NCBI GenBank assembly: GCA_951828385.1
Contig: OX639973.1
Coordinates: 3,773,200-3,837,199, forward strand
From: an uncultured Poribacteria bacterium
GTDB taxonomy: Bacteria; Poribacteria; WGA-4E; WGA-3G
DNA: 64,000 bases
Reading direction: 5' to 3'
Part shown: positions 28,372 through 37,108 of the stretch, piece by piece
Layout of the letters: every line of letters begins with the position of its first letter
Position numbering within the stretch: position 1 is the stretch's first letter
Program-made: the position numbers and the translations under genes
Notes under the pieces: model-generated
Database searches by the model: none
What the model saw: only the letters and a program-made list of their open reading frames with translations
Told to the model about the DNA's origin: nothing

Positions 28372-29337
28372 ATGTCCATCAGAATCCTCTCAGCCGCCGA
28401 TGTCCGAGCCGCCCTACCGATGCCTAAAGCGATTGACGCGATGCGGCACGCCTACAGCCAACTTTCCGCAGGCAAGGCAACCGCGCCGCCACGGCAACAT
28501 CTCGCTACCGACAAAGGCGTTACACTCATCATGCCCGCCTATCTCCCCGAACGCAGCGAATTCGGCATCAAAATCGTCTCGGTTTATGACGATAACCCGA
28601 ACCTTGATTTACCGCGCATCACCGCAACCGTCTTAGTCCTGGATCCCGTCACAGGCACCCCAAAAGCATTTATGGACGGCGCCAGCCTGACAGCCATCCG
28701 AACCGGTGCCGGCGGCGGCGTAGCAGCAGATCTGCTCGCTCGGCAGGACGCGAAAACGGTCGGGTTATTTGGCGCAGGTGTTCAGGCAAGGGCACAGCTA
28801 CAGGCAGTGATGGCGGTTCGCGGCATCACAAGCGTTAACCTCATCAGCCGCACACAAGCCTCAGCCGCACAACTCGCCACTGAAATTTCAGAATGGGTGG
28901 ATGCTCCCGAAGTCAACCTCGTCCCTACGCCACAAGCGGTAGTGCAGGGCGCGGATATTGTTATTTGTGCCACGACATCAGCAACCCCACTTTTTGACGG
29001 AAACGCCCTCCGACCGGGTACACATATCACAGCCGTCGGCACATTTGTCCCTGAGAAACGGGAAGTCGATACCCAAACAATCAGACGCGCACACCGGATT
29101 GTCGTCGATTCACGGGAAGACTGCTTAGCGGAGGCGGGCGACCTGATAATTCCCAACGCGCAAATTGACGCTGAAATCGGCGAAATCCTTAACGGTGACA
29201 AACCGGGACGGCAGTCGGACGATGAAATCACGCTCTTCAAATCGGTAGGTGTAGCAGTGCAGGATGCAGTCGCAGGCGCAGCGGTGCTCGCAGAAGCGGA
29301 AGCCAAAGGATTAGGCACCGAGTGCGTTTTTTATTGA
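28372..29337 (+). CDS. Ornithine cyclodeaminase / mu-crystallin family, likely ketimine (pyrroline-2-carboxylate) reductase
   Basis: A 321-residue NAD(P)H-binding enzyme. The Rossmann motif is GLFGAGVQARAQLQAV near residue 130. Other family features are PRITATVLVLDP, FMDGASLTAIRTGAGGG, DIVICATTSATPLF and DSREDCLAEAGDL. Relatives are ornithine cyclodeaminase, alanine dehydrogenase and pyrroline-2-carboxylate reductase. The neighbouring dehydratase suggests reduction of delta-1-pyrroline-2-carboxylate to L-proline. No Shine-Dalgarno is obvious, the upstream region being a repeat array. Its stop overlaps the -35 box of the next promoter. Confidence 0.85.
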   Translation: MSIRILSAADVRAALPMPKAIDAMRHAYSQLSAGKATAPPRQHLATDKGVTLIMPAYLPERSEFGIKIVSVYDDNPNLDLPRITATVLVLDPVTGTPKAFMDGASLTAIRTGAGGGVAADLLARQDAKTVGLFGAGVQARAQLQAVMAVRGITSVNLISRTQASAAQLATEISEWVDAPEVNLVPTPQAVVQGADIVICATTSATPLFDGNALRPGTHITAVGTFVPEKREVDTQTIRRAHRIVVDSREDCLAEAGDLIIPNAQIDAEIGEILNGDKPGRQSDDEITLFKSVGVAVQDAVAGAAVLAEAEAKGLGTECVFY

Positions 29338-29362
29338 CAATCATTTTGTTTTATAGTATAAT
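29334..29362 (+). promoter_or_regulatory. Consensus sigma-70 promoter
   Basis: TTGACA (29334-29339), 17 bp, TATAAT (29357-29362). It overlaps the stop codon of the reductase gene and drives the small gene starting at 29397. Confidence 0.88.
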
Positions 29363-29396
29363 AAATGTAAAAATAACACACTGATAGGAGAGTATC

Positions 29397-29669
29397 ATGA
29401 CTGCTGCAATGAATAATAAGCGTTTAACGGTCAAAGAAATGTTTGAGAAATATCCAGACCAATGGTTATTCATCATTAAACCTGAAATTTGTAAGAATAC
29501 CTCTCAACTTTTATCTGGTATAGTCCAAGTTCATAGTTCGTCACGCAACATTGTTCATAAAGCATCAAAAAAATTTGTTGGTGGCGCAGCTATAAAGTTT
29601 ACAGGTGATTATTCAATGCCAGAAGATAAACAGACTTTAATTTCGTATAGACTTAAAAATACTCATTAA
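29397..29669 (+). CDS. Small protein of unknown function (partner of the retropepsin-like gene)
   Basis: A 90-residue protein. TAGGAGAG lies 8 bp before the ATG and a consensus promoter lies just upstream, so it is very likely expressed. The centre reads EKYPDQWLFIIKPEICKN, somewhat like the DUF5678 type often found beside small aspartic proteases. An intrinsic terminator follows, 10 bp after the stop. Its base composition is more AT-rich than the neighbouring metabolic genes, which hints at transfer together with the next gene. Confidence 0.7.
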   Translation: MTAAMNNKRLTVKEMFEKYPDQWLFIIKPEICKNTSQLLSGIVQVHSSSRNIVHKASKKFVGGAAIKFTGDYSMPEDKQTLISYRLKNTH

Positions 29670-29678
29670 TTCACACAT

Positions 29679-29716
29679 AAACCCTTATTGCACTTTTTTT
29701 GTCGCAATAAGGGTTT
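29679..29716 (+). terminator. Intrinsic terminator
   Basis: AAACCCTTATTGC (29679-29691) pairs perfectly over 13 bp with GCAATAAGGGTTT (29704-29716), followed by GCTTTT. It separates the small gene from the aspartic-protease-like gene, so read-through or attenuation is needed for cotranscription. Confidence 0.82.
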
Positions 29717-29737
29717 GCTTTTAGAAAGGCTGAAAGT

Positions 29738-30070
29738 TTGATTTCTAATAATCTAATACCTATTAAATTTAAAGATAAACAGATTGTAATTGACTGTGTA
29801 ATATATGGTATTAACAATACGAATTTTAGAAGTATAAGTTTAGTGTTAGATACTGGGGCAACAATTAGTGGGATTAGTGAAAATATTGCAGTTGAATTAG
29901 GTTATGATCCATCACAACTTGATCATTTTGAAGAATTTGCAACCGCTGGGGGAACACAGGAATTACCTATGATTACAGTCAGCCAGATTGATATTGCTGG
30001 ATCAAAATATAAAGATTTTACACTTTTATGTAATAGGTACTTCGATGATAATTATATAGATGGAAATTAA
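29738..30070 (+). CDS. Retropepsin-like aspartic protease
   Basis: A 110-residue protein with the active-site motif LVLDTGATISGISENIA (residues 36-52), typical of a single-domain retropepsin that would act as a dimer. The second family segment, ELPMITVSQIDIAG, follows. TTG is the only upstream start in the frame (ISNNLIPI after it), with AGAAAGG about 10 bp before. It is AT-rich like the preceding small gene, and the two form a likely unit. Its natural substrate is unknown. Confidence 0.75.
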   Translation: MISNNLIPIKFKDKQIVIDCVIYGINNTNFRSISLVLDTGATISGISENIAVELGYDPSQLDHFEEFATAGGTQELPMITVSQIDIAGSKYKDFTLLCNRYFDDNYIDGN

Positions 30071-30087
30071 AAACATGAGAATCTTCT

Positions 30088-30459
30088 TTATTGAGGCACT
30101 GCCTTTTGGGTGTCCTGTGTGGTCGGTGAGATAGCGGGTTCTTTTTTTCTTAAGGCAATGATTGAGATGATGATCGCAGCTGCCGCACAGATGACAACAA
30201 GCCAATCTTTTAGGACTGAAAAACCGATGTTACGTCCCCGTAATTCCGCAATATTCGTTTCGACGTTTCGCAGCCGAGTGTCTAAGCCGTCGATTTTTGT
30301 GTGGGTTATAGTGGTCTCTGTTTTGACTTCCTCTTTAATACGCTTTTCTGCATCATTGACAATCAAGCGTATCTCGTTGAGGTCCGCCTCCGTTAACTCA
30401 CCAAGTGCCGGCATAGCCATAACAGAGAATAGTATCAAGAAAAGCAAAATCGTTTTCAT
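30088..30459 (-). CDS. Small membrane coiled-coil protein, paralogue 2
   Basis: A 123-residue paralogue of the product at 12322-12708. It has the same signal (MKTILLFLILFSVMAMPALG) and the same LTEADLNEIRLIVNDAEKR stretch, then a coiled-coil region (HTKIDGLDTRLRNVETNIAEL), a membrane segment (LKDWLVVICAAAAIIISIIAL) and a short charged tail. The membrane segment is not conserved between the two, only the plan. About 70 bp before the ATG match paralogue 1. The function is unknown. Confidence 0.75.
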   Translation of the reverse strand: MKTILLFLILFSVMAMPALGELTEADLNEIRLIVNDAEKRIKEEVKTETTITHTKIDGLDTRLRNVETNIAELRGRNIGFSVLKDWLVVICAAAAIIISIIALRKKEPAISPTTQDTQKAVPQ

Positions 30460-30694
30460 GAGGTGTTCCAGTTCCAGTTTGTTTTATCCCCCTACGAAGG
30501 TGGGAGGGTGGCAGACATACCAAATGGTACGCTTCGTAGTGCCACCCAAACTGGTTTAAAGAGTATATCAGAAAGGCGAACATTAAGCAAGTCAAATTTA
30601 TCTTCCGGTCAGTCTATGAAGCCAACTGTGTTCCTTTTCAGGGTTTCAAACCCCTCTTGAATCCCGGCGCAGTTCCCAGGCCCGGTAGGTTCGG

Positions 30695-32035
30695 TTAGTC
30701 CGGAATAATCCGTCGCACCTGTGCGTTCAGTCCACCAACAACAATACTGCCATCCCTTGGGTGAACCGCAAGCGCGTAAGCCCAACCCTTCAGTACCTGA
30801 ATCTCACCGGTAACTTCTACTGACTCCGGATCAACAAAACGGATCGCACCATCGGCACAAGTGGCGACAATCCTCGCACCGTTGTTCAGCCATGCCACAT
30901 CCAGCGGTGCTGCCTTAAGGCGTGCGAACTTAACCATCCGTCCGATGCTCGGCTGCCAGAACCGAACGGTTCGGTCATCGCCTGCGGAGACAACCATCGG
31001 AAGTCCCGACGTATCAGGACGCAATGCCAAGTCGTGTACAGGTAACGTGTGATTATTCATATTGCGAATCAATGTTCCCGATGTCAAATCCCAAACGCGG
31101 ACACTCTGATCTACGCCAGTACTCACGAGTGTCTCTTTATCATCGAGAAAACAGAGAGATGACACACCGCGCGAATGACCTTTCAGGCGTTGAACTGCGG
31201 TTCCGGTACGTAAGTCCCAAAGAATAATGTCACGGTCTAAACTTGCCGATACGAGCGACAACGCATCCCGCCAAGCGATAGCCGTGACAGAATCGCGATG
31301 CTCCCTCAAAATACGGAGCGATTTCCCTTCTGGCCACGAAAAAATCTCTATAATGCCTTCGGTTGCTGGGTTCCCACCGCCAACCGCCAACCGATCGCCA
31401 TCAGGCGAAAACGCAAGATCGTGTATATTGCGGGCTGACACCGCAATTGTCCGCTGTGGGTTGAGTGCAGGAAAATCGTAAACCTGCACGCCGGCTTGTG
31501 AACATGCAGCAACATATTTCCCATCGTGAGAAAACGCGAGAGAAGTAATCGGTGGCATGACAGTCGGTTGGTGCGGATGGGTGTCGGTCATCAATGGCTT
31601 CGACTCGGATTGAGTGCCTGTCCATTCCCCATAATCTGCGTCCTGTTCAATCCACTTTCGGATACGGTCGATTTCCTCCGTCGATAAAGGCGCGCCTTCA
31701 TCTGGCGGTGGCATGATGCCGGTATCGCCTTCGGGTAAGGTAATACGTTGGTAGAGCAGGGAATCCTCAGGTTCGCCAGCGACAATAACCGCTCCGTGCA
31801 GGCTCATCTCAATCCCTTTCACGCTATCCAGTTGAACCCCACCCTTCGGTTTTGTAGTGTTCCCAGAAGTGCTATGGCAACTGAAACAACGATTTTGGAG
31901 GATTGGCAGGATTTGTGTCTCAAAATTGATTTCAGTCTCAGATTCTGCCGAAATAGCAAGTGACGCAGACATTAGGACGAATATGAAACTAAAGATAGAT
32001 ATTGCTAAGTTTGAATGTTGTGTATACTTCATCAT
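30695..32035 (-). CDS. Secreted c-type cytochrome / WD40 protein (PSCyt1-like)
   Basis: A 446-residue protein with a signal peptide (residues about 1-30) and a planctomycete-type cytochrome c domain at about 40-130, whose haem site is CFSCH. Other features are LDSVKGIEMSLHGAVIVAG, SLLYQRITLPEGD and IMPPPDEGAPLSTEEIDR. WD40 blades fill residues 165-446, such as HDLAFSPDGDRLAVGGG and VTAIAWRDALSLVSASLDRD. It probably sits in the periplasm and pairs with the DUF1549/1553 and PQQ-propeller genes of the same strand. A family A element abuts the start codon (the ATG is 2 bp from its edge), so no normal leader or Shine-Dalgarno remains. Confidence 0.85.
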   Translation of the reverse strand: MMKYTQHSNLAISIFSFIFVLMSASLAISAESETEINFETQILPILQNRCFSCHSTSGNTTKPKGGVQLDSVKGIEMSLHGAVIVAGEPEDSLLYQRITLPEGDTGIMPPPDEGAPLSTEEIDRIRKWIEQDADYGEWTGTQSESKPLMTDTHPHQPTVMPPITSLAFSHDGKYVAACSQAGVQVYDFPALNPQRTIAVSARNIHDLAFSPDGDRLAVGGGNPATEGIIEIFSWPEGKSLRILREHRDSVTAIAWRDALSLVSASLDRDIILWDLRTGTAVQRLKGHSRGVSSLCFLDDKETLVSTGVDQSVRVWDLTSGTLIRNMNNHTLPVHDLALRPDTSGLPMVVSAGDDRTVRFWQPSIGRMVKFARLKAAPLDVAWLNNGARIVATCADGAIRFVDPESVEVTGEIQVLKGWAYALAVHPRDGSIVVGGLNAQVRRIIPD

Positions 32036-32036
32036 T

Positions 32037-32492
32037 TATAGTAAAGTTTAGAATTAATTGGGCACTTTCAAACAGTCTGAATACCTATAACAGGCATTCA
32101 GACTGGCACAAACTGGAAGTTTATGCTACAAAGATGCACAAACTGGAAGTTTATGCTACAAAGATGCACAAACTGGAAGTTTATGCTACAAAGATGCACA
32201 AACTGGAAGTTTATGCTACAAAGATGCACAAACTGGAAGTTTATGCTACAAAGATGCACAAACTGGAAGTTTATGCTACAAAGATGCACAAACTGGAAGT
32301 TTATGCTACAAAGATGCACAAACTGGAAGTTTATGCTACAAAGATGCACAAACTGGAAGTTTATGCTACAAAGATGCACAAACTGGAAGTTTATGCTACA
32401 AAGATGCACAAACTGGAAGTTTATGCTACAAAGATGCACAAACTGGAAGTATGTGGTACGAATGTGTCTATTTATTTTTAGGATTCACTATA
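32037..32492 (-). mobile_element. Family A MITE-like element, copy 4, expanded
   Basis: It has TATAGTAAAGTTTAGAATT at the left and GGATTCACTATA at the right, so it is in reverse orientation. Its normal internal CACAAACTGGAAGTTTGTG palindrome region has been amplified into a 12-copy tandem array, making the element 456 bp. Confidence 0.9.
32107..32466 (-). repeat. 30-bp tandem repeat, 12 copies
   Basis: Units of CACAAACTGGAAGTTTATGC plus TACAAAGATG repeat from 32107 with a 30-bp period; copies 1-11 are identical and the 12th diverges. There are no spacers, so it is not a CRISPR. Because 30 is a multiple of 3, open frames span the array on both strands but are artefacts. Confidence 0.97.
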
Positions 32493-32546
32493 ATCTCCAA
32501 TGCGTCCTGAAATTACGAGCACTGTCAGTAGTTCTCAACAGACTCT

Positions 32547-32654
32547 TATAGTGGATCCCCTAATTCTTTTTACATCTTCCGAACTCCGAAACCGCTACGG
32601 CACAGGCTAACAGCCTATGCTACATGTGTAAACTTATTTTCGGATTTTACTATA
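32547..32654 (+). mobile_element. Family A relative with a different interior
   Basis: It starts TATAGTGGATCCCCTAATTC and ends CGGATTTTACTATA, like family A termini, but the interior has the palindrome GCACAGGCTAACAGCCTATGC instead of CACAAACT..AGTTTGTG. It is 108 bp long. Confidence 0.6.
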
Positions 32655-32669
32655 ACTGAGGCTTAAAAA

Positions 32670-34586
32670 CTATTCTGCTCGGATTGTTCGCCGCAAGGTT
32701 TTCATCTGTTCAAGTGTCGCAGGCGAGACCTTTCCATCCTGAGTGATCCCTATATTCATTGTAATTACGAGTTTTTGGGCAATACACATCTGCACGTAAT
32801 CGACAATCTGCTGCGTCGTAAATAAAGGCGGGGCAATATCGGTATCTGGATATCCGTGCTGCCAGGGATCGTCAAGAAAGATTAAACCGTGCGGTTGTAG
32901 ACCACTTGCGCTGCCATCTTCAGCAAAGAAACTTGCTGGTGGCATTACGAGAGCACCGCCAAACTCGCCAGCGTAGTACTCTTGAAATTCGGTTGTTTTG
33001 GGGAGAATCCAACTGTTCCAAGCGACGATGCGATCAGGGTTACCGGCTTTGGTCGCATCATACAATTCTTCAAAGGGTTGGAGCGGATACCGATCATCGA
33101 ACCAGTACCCCACAACCTTTTTACCGTATCGGTGCCCGATTTCAGTAAGGATATCACGCTCGATTTTGAAGAACCGAGATTTATCCTTACGCAAAAATCC
33201 AGCGGCTTTCACCCACTCGGAATCTCCAACACCGTGATGGAAGTAAAGAATGAGCGGAATGCCGCGTTCATTCAATTTATCCGCCATCTCTCCAATCAAA
33301 TCGCGTTTACACGTGCGTTCCGACATAACCGCTTCAACCGATTTTAAAGGCGCTGGGAAATGCATAATTCCGTGGACAGCGGTGAAAATGACGTAGCCTG
33401 CTCCGGTTTCACTCACCATATCCGCGAAGGCGTTGACATCAAAAGCCTCCACTGCCTCCGGGTAAGGTTTTTGGGGACCGCGCAACGGCTGCGTCGTTGT
33501 TGACCAGTGGAACATTACGCCGTACTTTGCTGCAATGAACCAATCGGTACTTGCACGCATCTGTTGCGCCTTCTCCCTTGAGGCAATCATTGTCTTTGCC
33601 GCTGCGGACGAAATCAACTCAAGAGAATGGATTTTCACGTTCGCCTTAGATTTTGCTTCTCCGATGAGACGGAGTGTAATTGTGCTTTCACCTATCGGCA
33701 GGTGCAATGTTCCGTGAAACGGTATCCTTTCAAAGTTCTGCGCAGCTCCTGCCCATCCGGTCGTCCGGCGGATTGTCGTAGTGATTCTGTTTTGTCCTGC
33801 AACAATCTCGAACTTCGAGCCTATTGCATCGGCATCCGCAGTATAGGTGACCGCAAGCTCGTAATCAGAAGACATTGGGAGTTTCACCTGCCATGAAAGT
33901 GAAGCGGATGATTTGTTCCAACCTTCAATCCAGTCCTGTGCTTGCAAGTGCGCAAGATCACCATCTACCTTGGCACTGTCCCCGAAAAGAGAAATAACTC
34001 TTGACGGATCTGCCTCAATCAATTGTGGCTTCTTAAGGGTAGCAGGATCCCCTTCAATATCAAGAACGATGATGTCATCAACGCCATTTTGATAATCTTC
34101 CGGAACTACAATCAAAAGCCCCCATGGATGCTGGCGCACGATTCCCCACGATGCACCATCTGCTTCCGGGTTTTCGAGGAGCCAAGCGTTCTTCACCACC
34201 CGATCAATGATTGCTGGAAGTATGATATTGTTTTTTCCACCCCAAGAAAGGACATGAACATAGATTTTATTATTCTTGTAGGTAGTTACATATTGGTCGG
34301 TAGGATTAAAGGGACCACTGCGAGTACCAACGATTGATTCTCCATTTTCATCAATCCATTTCTTAATCACTTCACCTGCCAAGGTCGCTTCGGAAACTTC
34401 CTGACTATCCGACAATGGGTTTATATTGACCCCGGAATGGCTGCCTGCTGCGCGCACCATATCCACAATCAATGCCTTGTTGTTTACCTCGGTGGCACCT
34501 TGGTTATGCATAATTTTCTCCTGTGCGGTGGCAATGGAGACCACACAGTTGAGCAAAAGCAAAATCGCAAAAAAGGGGCGTAGCAT
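32670..34586 (-). CDS. Secreted GH29-like (alpha-L-fucosidase family) protein
   Basis: A 638-residue exported protein (signal peptide residues 1-22, ending IATA). The catalytic-barrel part is residues about 345-638, with KYGVMFHWSTTTQPL, MVSETGAGYVIFTAVHG, LNERGIPLILYFHHG and YWFDDRYPLQ, where Asp is the nucleophile candidate as in GH29. Residues 200-330 look like a carbohydrate-binding beta-sandwich. The N-terminal 50-150 resembles the region that normally follows the GH29 barrel (KKWIDENGESIVGT), so the domain order looks permuted. TAGGAGAG precedes the ATG. The sugar substrate is not determined, and key residues need alignment. Confidence 0.65.
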   Translation of the reverse strand: MLRPFFAILLLLNCVVSIATAQEKIMHNQGATEVNNKALIVDMVRAAGSHSGVNINPLSDSQEVSEATLAGEVIKKWIDENGESIVGTRSGPFNPTDQYVTTYKNNKIYVHVLSWGGKNNIILPAIIDRVVKNAWLLENPEADGASWGIVRQHPWGLLIVVPEDYQNGVDDIIVLDIEGDPATLKKPQLIEADPSRVISLFGDSAKVDGDLAHLQAQDWIEGWNKSSASLSWQVKLPMSSDYELAVTYTADADAIGSKFEIVAGQNRITTTIRRTTGWAGAAQNFERIPFHGTLHLPIGESTITLRLIGEAKSKANVKIHSLELISSAAAKTMIASREKAQQMRASTDWFIAAKYGVMFHWSTTTQPLRGPQKPYPEAVEAFDVNAFADMVSETGAGYVIFTAVHGIMHFPAPLKSVEAVMSERTCKRDLIGEMADKLNERGIPLILYFHHGVGDSEWVKAAGFLRKDKSRFFKIERDILTEIGHRYGKKVVGYWFDDRYPLQPFEELYDATKAGNPDRIVAWNSWILPKTTEFQEYYAGEFGGALVMPPASFFAEDGSASGLQPHGLIFLDDPWQHGYPDTDIAPPLFTTQQIVDYVQMCIAQKLVITMNIGITQDGKVSPATLEQMKTLRRTIRAE

Positions 34587-34630
34587 GAAACTCTCCTATA
34601 AAACGATGGATACGATCCGAAGTTTACTGT

Positions 34631-36859
34631 CTAATGGTTCGTCACAAATTCATTACAAGTTAACAAACTCCACACCATATCTTCAAGAACTGCGCGTTGC
34701 GAATCGGCAGACGCACCGACATCAATGTGTTGTTCCCAAAATTGCTGCTCAGTCTCCGTCGGATGCCGACTCAGCGCGGCAAGGTAGAACGCCTTGAGGA
34801 TCTCCATCGGCGATTTCCCATCCGACACCAGTTTATCAAGCCGACTCCCAGGCACACCGATCCGTGCATTGAGAAGGTCGCCATTGAACAGATGCAGTTT
34901 ACGCTGAAGTCCATCTGTCACTTCAGTAGCACTCTCACATGAGGTCTCACGTCCACAGCGTCCCAAAATATCAAGTGCCTCGGATTCGGTGTTCGGATTG
35001 AATAGAGAGACAGCACGAGTGCCTTCGGGTTCATTGCCGTAGGCATCAGGTACACCGAGGACATCTGAAATGGCATCCGCTAACACCTCGGGTTCAAGCG
35101 GCTTTTGTAGCGCGTGCGAATAGAAACGATCATCCGTCGCGTTTTGAGGCAGCGTATTTGCACTGCGGGCGTAAGATTCACTCAGCGCAATGCGTCTCAG
35201 GGCATGCCGTAGGTCATAACCGTTTGCGACAAAATCATCTGCCAACTCCGTGAGCAATTCGGGGTGTGTCGCTGGATTGGTGGCTCGGAAATCGTCCACA
35301 GGTTCGACTAACCCGCGTCCCATCATCGCCTTCCACAATCTGTTGACGATGGCTTCAGCGAAATAGGGATTATCCTGACCTGTTAGCCACGCCACCAAGT
35401 CGGCGCGACCGTCAGCAACATCGGCAGGCAAAAACCGATTGCCGGGGATCCGTGGTACCGCTTTCTCGCGGGTTGCAGGGTGGATAACCTCCCCAGACGG
35501 TTTTACCTTAACGATCTGATCGCTCTCTATTTTCGCAAAGATTGCCGCTAACCCGTGGTAATCGTCCTGTGTCCACTTGTCGAGTGGGTGGTTATGGCAA
35601 TTCGCGCATCGCAATCGAGCCCCCATAAAAAGTTCACTCATAAACTCTGCCTGTTCACGCGGACCCTCCACGGTACGGTAAAAATTCGCCGGACCCACCT
35701 CGTGTGAATCGCCTGTTGCCAAAATAACCGAGCGCGCCATCTGGTCATATCCGACACCTTCACGAATCTGTTCCGAAAGCCATTGATGATAGACAAACGC
35801 GCCTTGTGTGTTTCTTTCTTCTGCGCCAATCCGTAGCAGCTTCGCCAACTGTAATGTCCAATACGCGTTAAATGCGTCTGATTGAAGCAACGTACCCACT
35901 AATGTTTCCCGTTTATTTGTATTAGGGTCTGTGAGGAACGCGGTTACAGCGTCTGGTGTGGGAATACGTCCGGTGAGGTCAAGCGTCACCCTACGCAGGA
36001 AGATCCCATCATCGGCAGCCGAGGAGACCGGTAACCGCAGCGTTGAGAGCAATTTGAGAATCTCCGTATCAATACTTGTACCTGCCGATTCTGGAACTAT
36101 GGGCATTTCACCTTTGTCATACGTATTCTGTAGAGGAGCCTCATTCAAAGGCGCGATGAACTCGATCGGGACGACTTCTGTGAGATAGCGAGCCAGAATG
36201 ATATGCCGACCGCGGCGATGTAATTTGGCTACGGCAGTAGATACATCAATTTCAACCGCTGAGTTGTCCTCTGGCGTAAAAACAGTCCAGCGTGTTACAT
36301 CTTCCGTTGTGGCATCAGAAAAATATGCCTTTGCCTGTAATTGAATGGGGTTCTCAAGATTCGTTATCACCTGTTTTTGTGGGGATATTTCAACACGTTC
36401 CAAACGCCGCAGCGTTTCATAGGATGCACCTTGTTGGATCCAGTTGCGGAGTAATCGCGCACCTTCCGAATTATCGTTCAGCACCTGACCACCGCCATGG
36501 CTGGTTTGCGCTGTCGGTTTTAGAATAACAAGGCTCTCTTCTGGGTGCATCAGGTTAATACGTCTGCCCGCGAGTTGTCGAACAATCGCCTTATAGTCCG
36601 CTTTTGGGTTACCGCCAAAGAGCGACAGCTTGAACTCACCTCTACCCGCGGCTGAACCATGACATGCCCCAGCGTTGCACCCAAACTTAGTAAAAATCGG
36701 TATCAAGTCATTTTCAAAGTCAACACGGTCAGACGCTTTTGATGCATCAAAATTAGGCTGCTCGTTGTTTGCAAAGGATATATTTTGGTGGACGTGACCG
36801 CACAAAAATAAGATGACGGATACTGTTAATGTTATGAGAGTGAACTGGGTTGTTTTCAT
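34631..36859 (-). CDS. DUF1549/DUF1553 (PSCyt2/PSD1) secreted protein
   Basis: A 742-residue protein of the planctomycete type. It has a signal peptide (residues 1-22) and a haem-c-like segment CNAGACH near residue 60. A Big-like domain lies at about 175-240, DUF1549 at about 265-460 (FLRRVTLDLTGRIPTPDAV, RCANCHNHPLDKWTQDDYHG) and DUF1553 at about 490-740 (NRLWKAMMGRGLVEPVDDF). AAGGACAAAA precedes the ATG. Such genes are regularly linked with DUF1501, present here at 39.8-41.1 kb, and with extracytoplasmic polysaccharide or sulfate-ester degradation. The biochemical function is unresolved. Confidence 0.9.
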   Translation of the reverse strand: MKTTQFTLITLTVSVILFLCGHVHQNISFANNEQPNFDASKASDRVDFENDLIPIFTKFGCNAGACHGSAAGRGEFKLSLFGGNPKADYKAIVRQLAGRRINLMHPEESLVILKPTAQTSHGGGQVLNDNSEGARLLRNWIQQGASYETLRRLERVEISPQKQVITNLENPIQLQAKAYFSDATTEDVTRWTVFTPEDNSAVEIDVSTAVAKLHRRGRHIILARYLTEVVPIEFIAPLNEAPLQNTYDKGEMPIVPESAGTSIDTEILKLLSTLRLPVSSAADDGIFLRRVTLDLTGRIPTPDAVTAFLTDPNTNKRETLVGTLLQSDAFNAYWTLQLAKLLRIGAEERNTQGAFVYHQWLSEQIREGVGYDQMARSVILATGDSHEVGPANFYRTVEGPREQAEFMSELFMGARLRCANCHNHPLDKWTQDDYHGLAAIFAKIESDQIVKVKPSGEVIHPATREKAVPRIPGNRFLPADVADGRADLVAWLTGQDNPYFAEAIVNRLWKAMMGRGLVEPVDDFRATNPATHPELLTELADDFVANGYDLRHALRRIALSESYARSANTLPQNATDDRFYSHALQKPLEPEVLADAISDVLGVPDAYGNEPEGTRAVSLFNPNTESEALDILGRCGRETSCESATEVTDGLQRKLHLFNGDLLNARIGVPGSRLDKLVSDGKSPMEILKAFYLAALSRHPTETEQQFWEQHIDVGASADSQRAVLEDMVWSLLTCNEFVTNH

Positions 36860-36933
36860 TTGTTTTGTCCTTGTTAAATCTATATTTTAACCCAAGTTGC
36901 TACTTTTGGGGGTTTTATAGTAAAATCCTTAAT

Positions 36934-37059
36934 TATAGTGAATCCTAAAAATAAATAGACACATTCGTACCACAAACTTCCAGTTTGTACCAGTCTGAAT
37001 GCCTGTTATAGGTATTCAGACTGTTTGAGAGTGCCCAATTAATTCTAAACTTTACTATA
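36934..37059 (+). mobile_element. Family A MITE-like element, copy 5
   Basis: A standard 126-bp copy from TATAGTGAATCCTAAAAAT to AAACTTTACTATA. A lone terminus, TATAGTAAAATCC, lies just upstream at 36916. Confidence 0.9.
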
Positions 37060-37108
37060 ACTTTATATTAGCGAGGTTAGGAACGCTCGCCAGCGAGCGA
37101 GAAACGCT

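Noticed and set aside
32002-32551. Long open frames of repeated residues on both strands and a CRISPR-like look
   Set aside because: The frames come from a 30-bp repeat unit (a multiple of 3). There are no spacers and no cas genes, so it is neither protein nor CRISPR.
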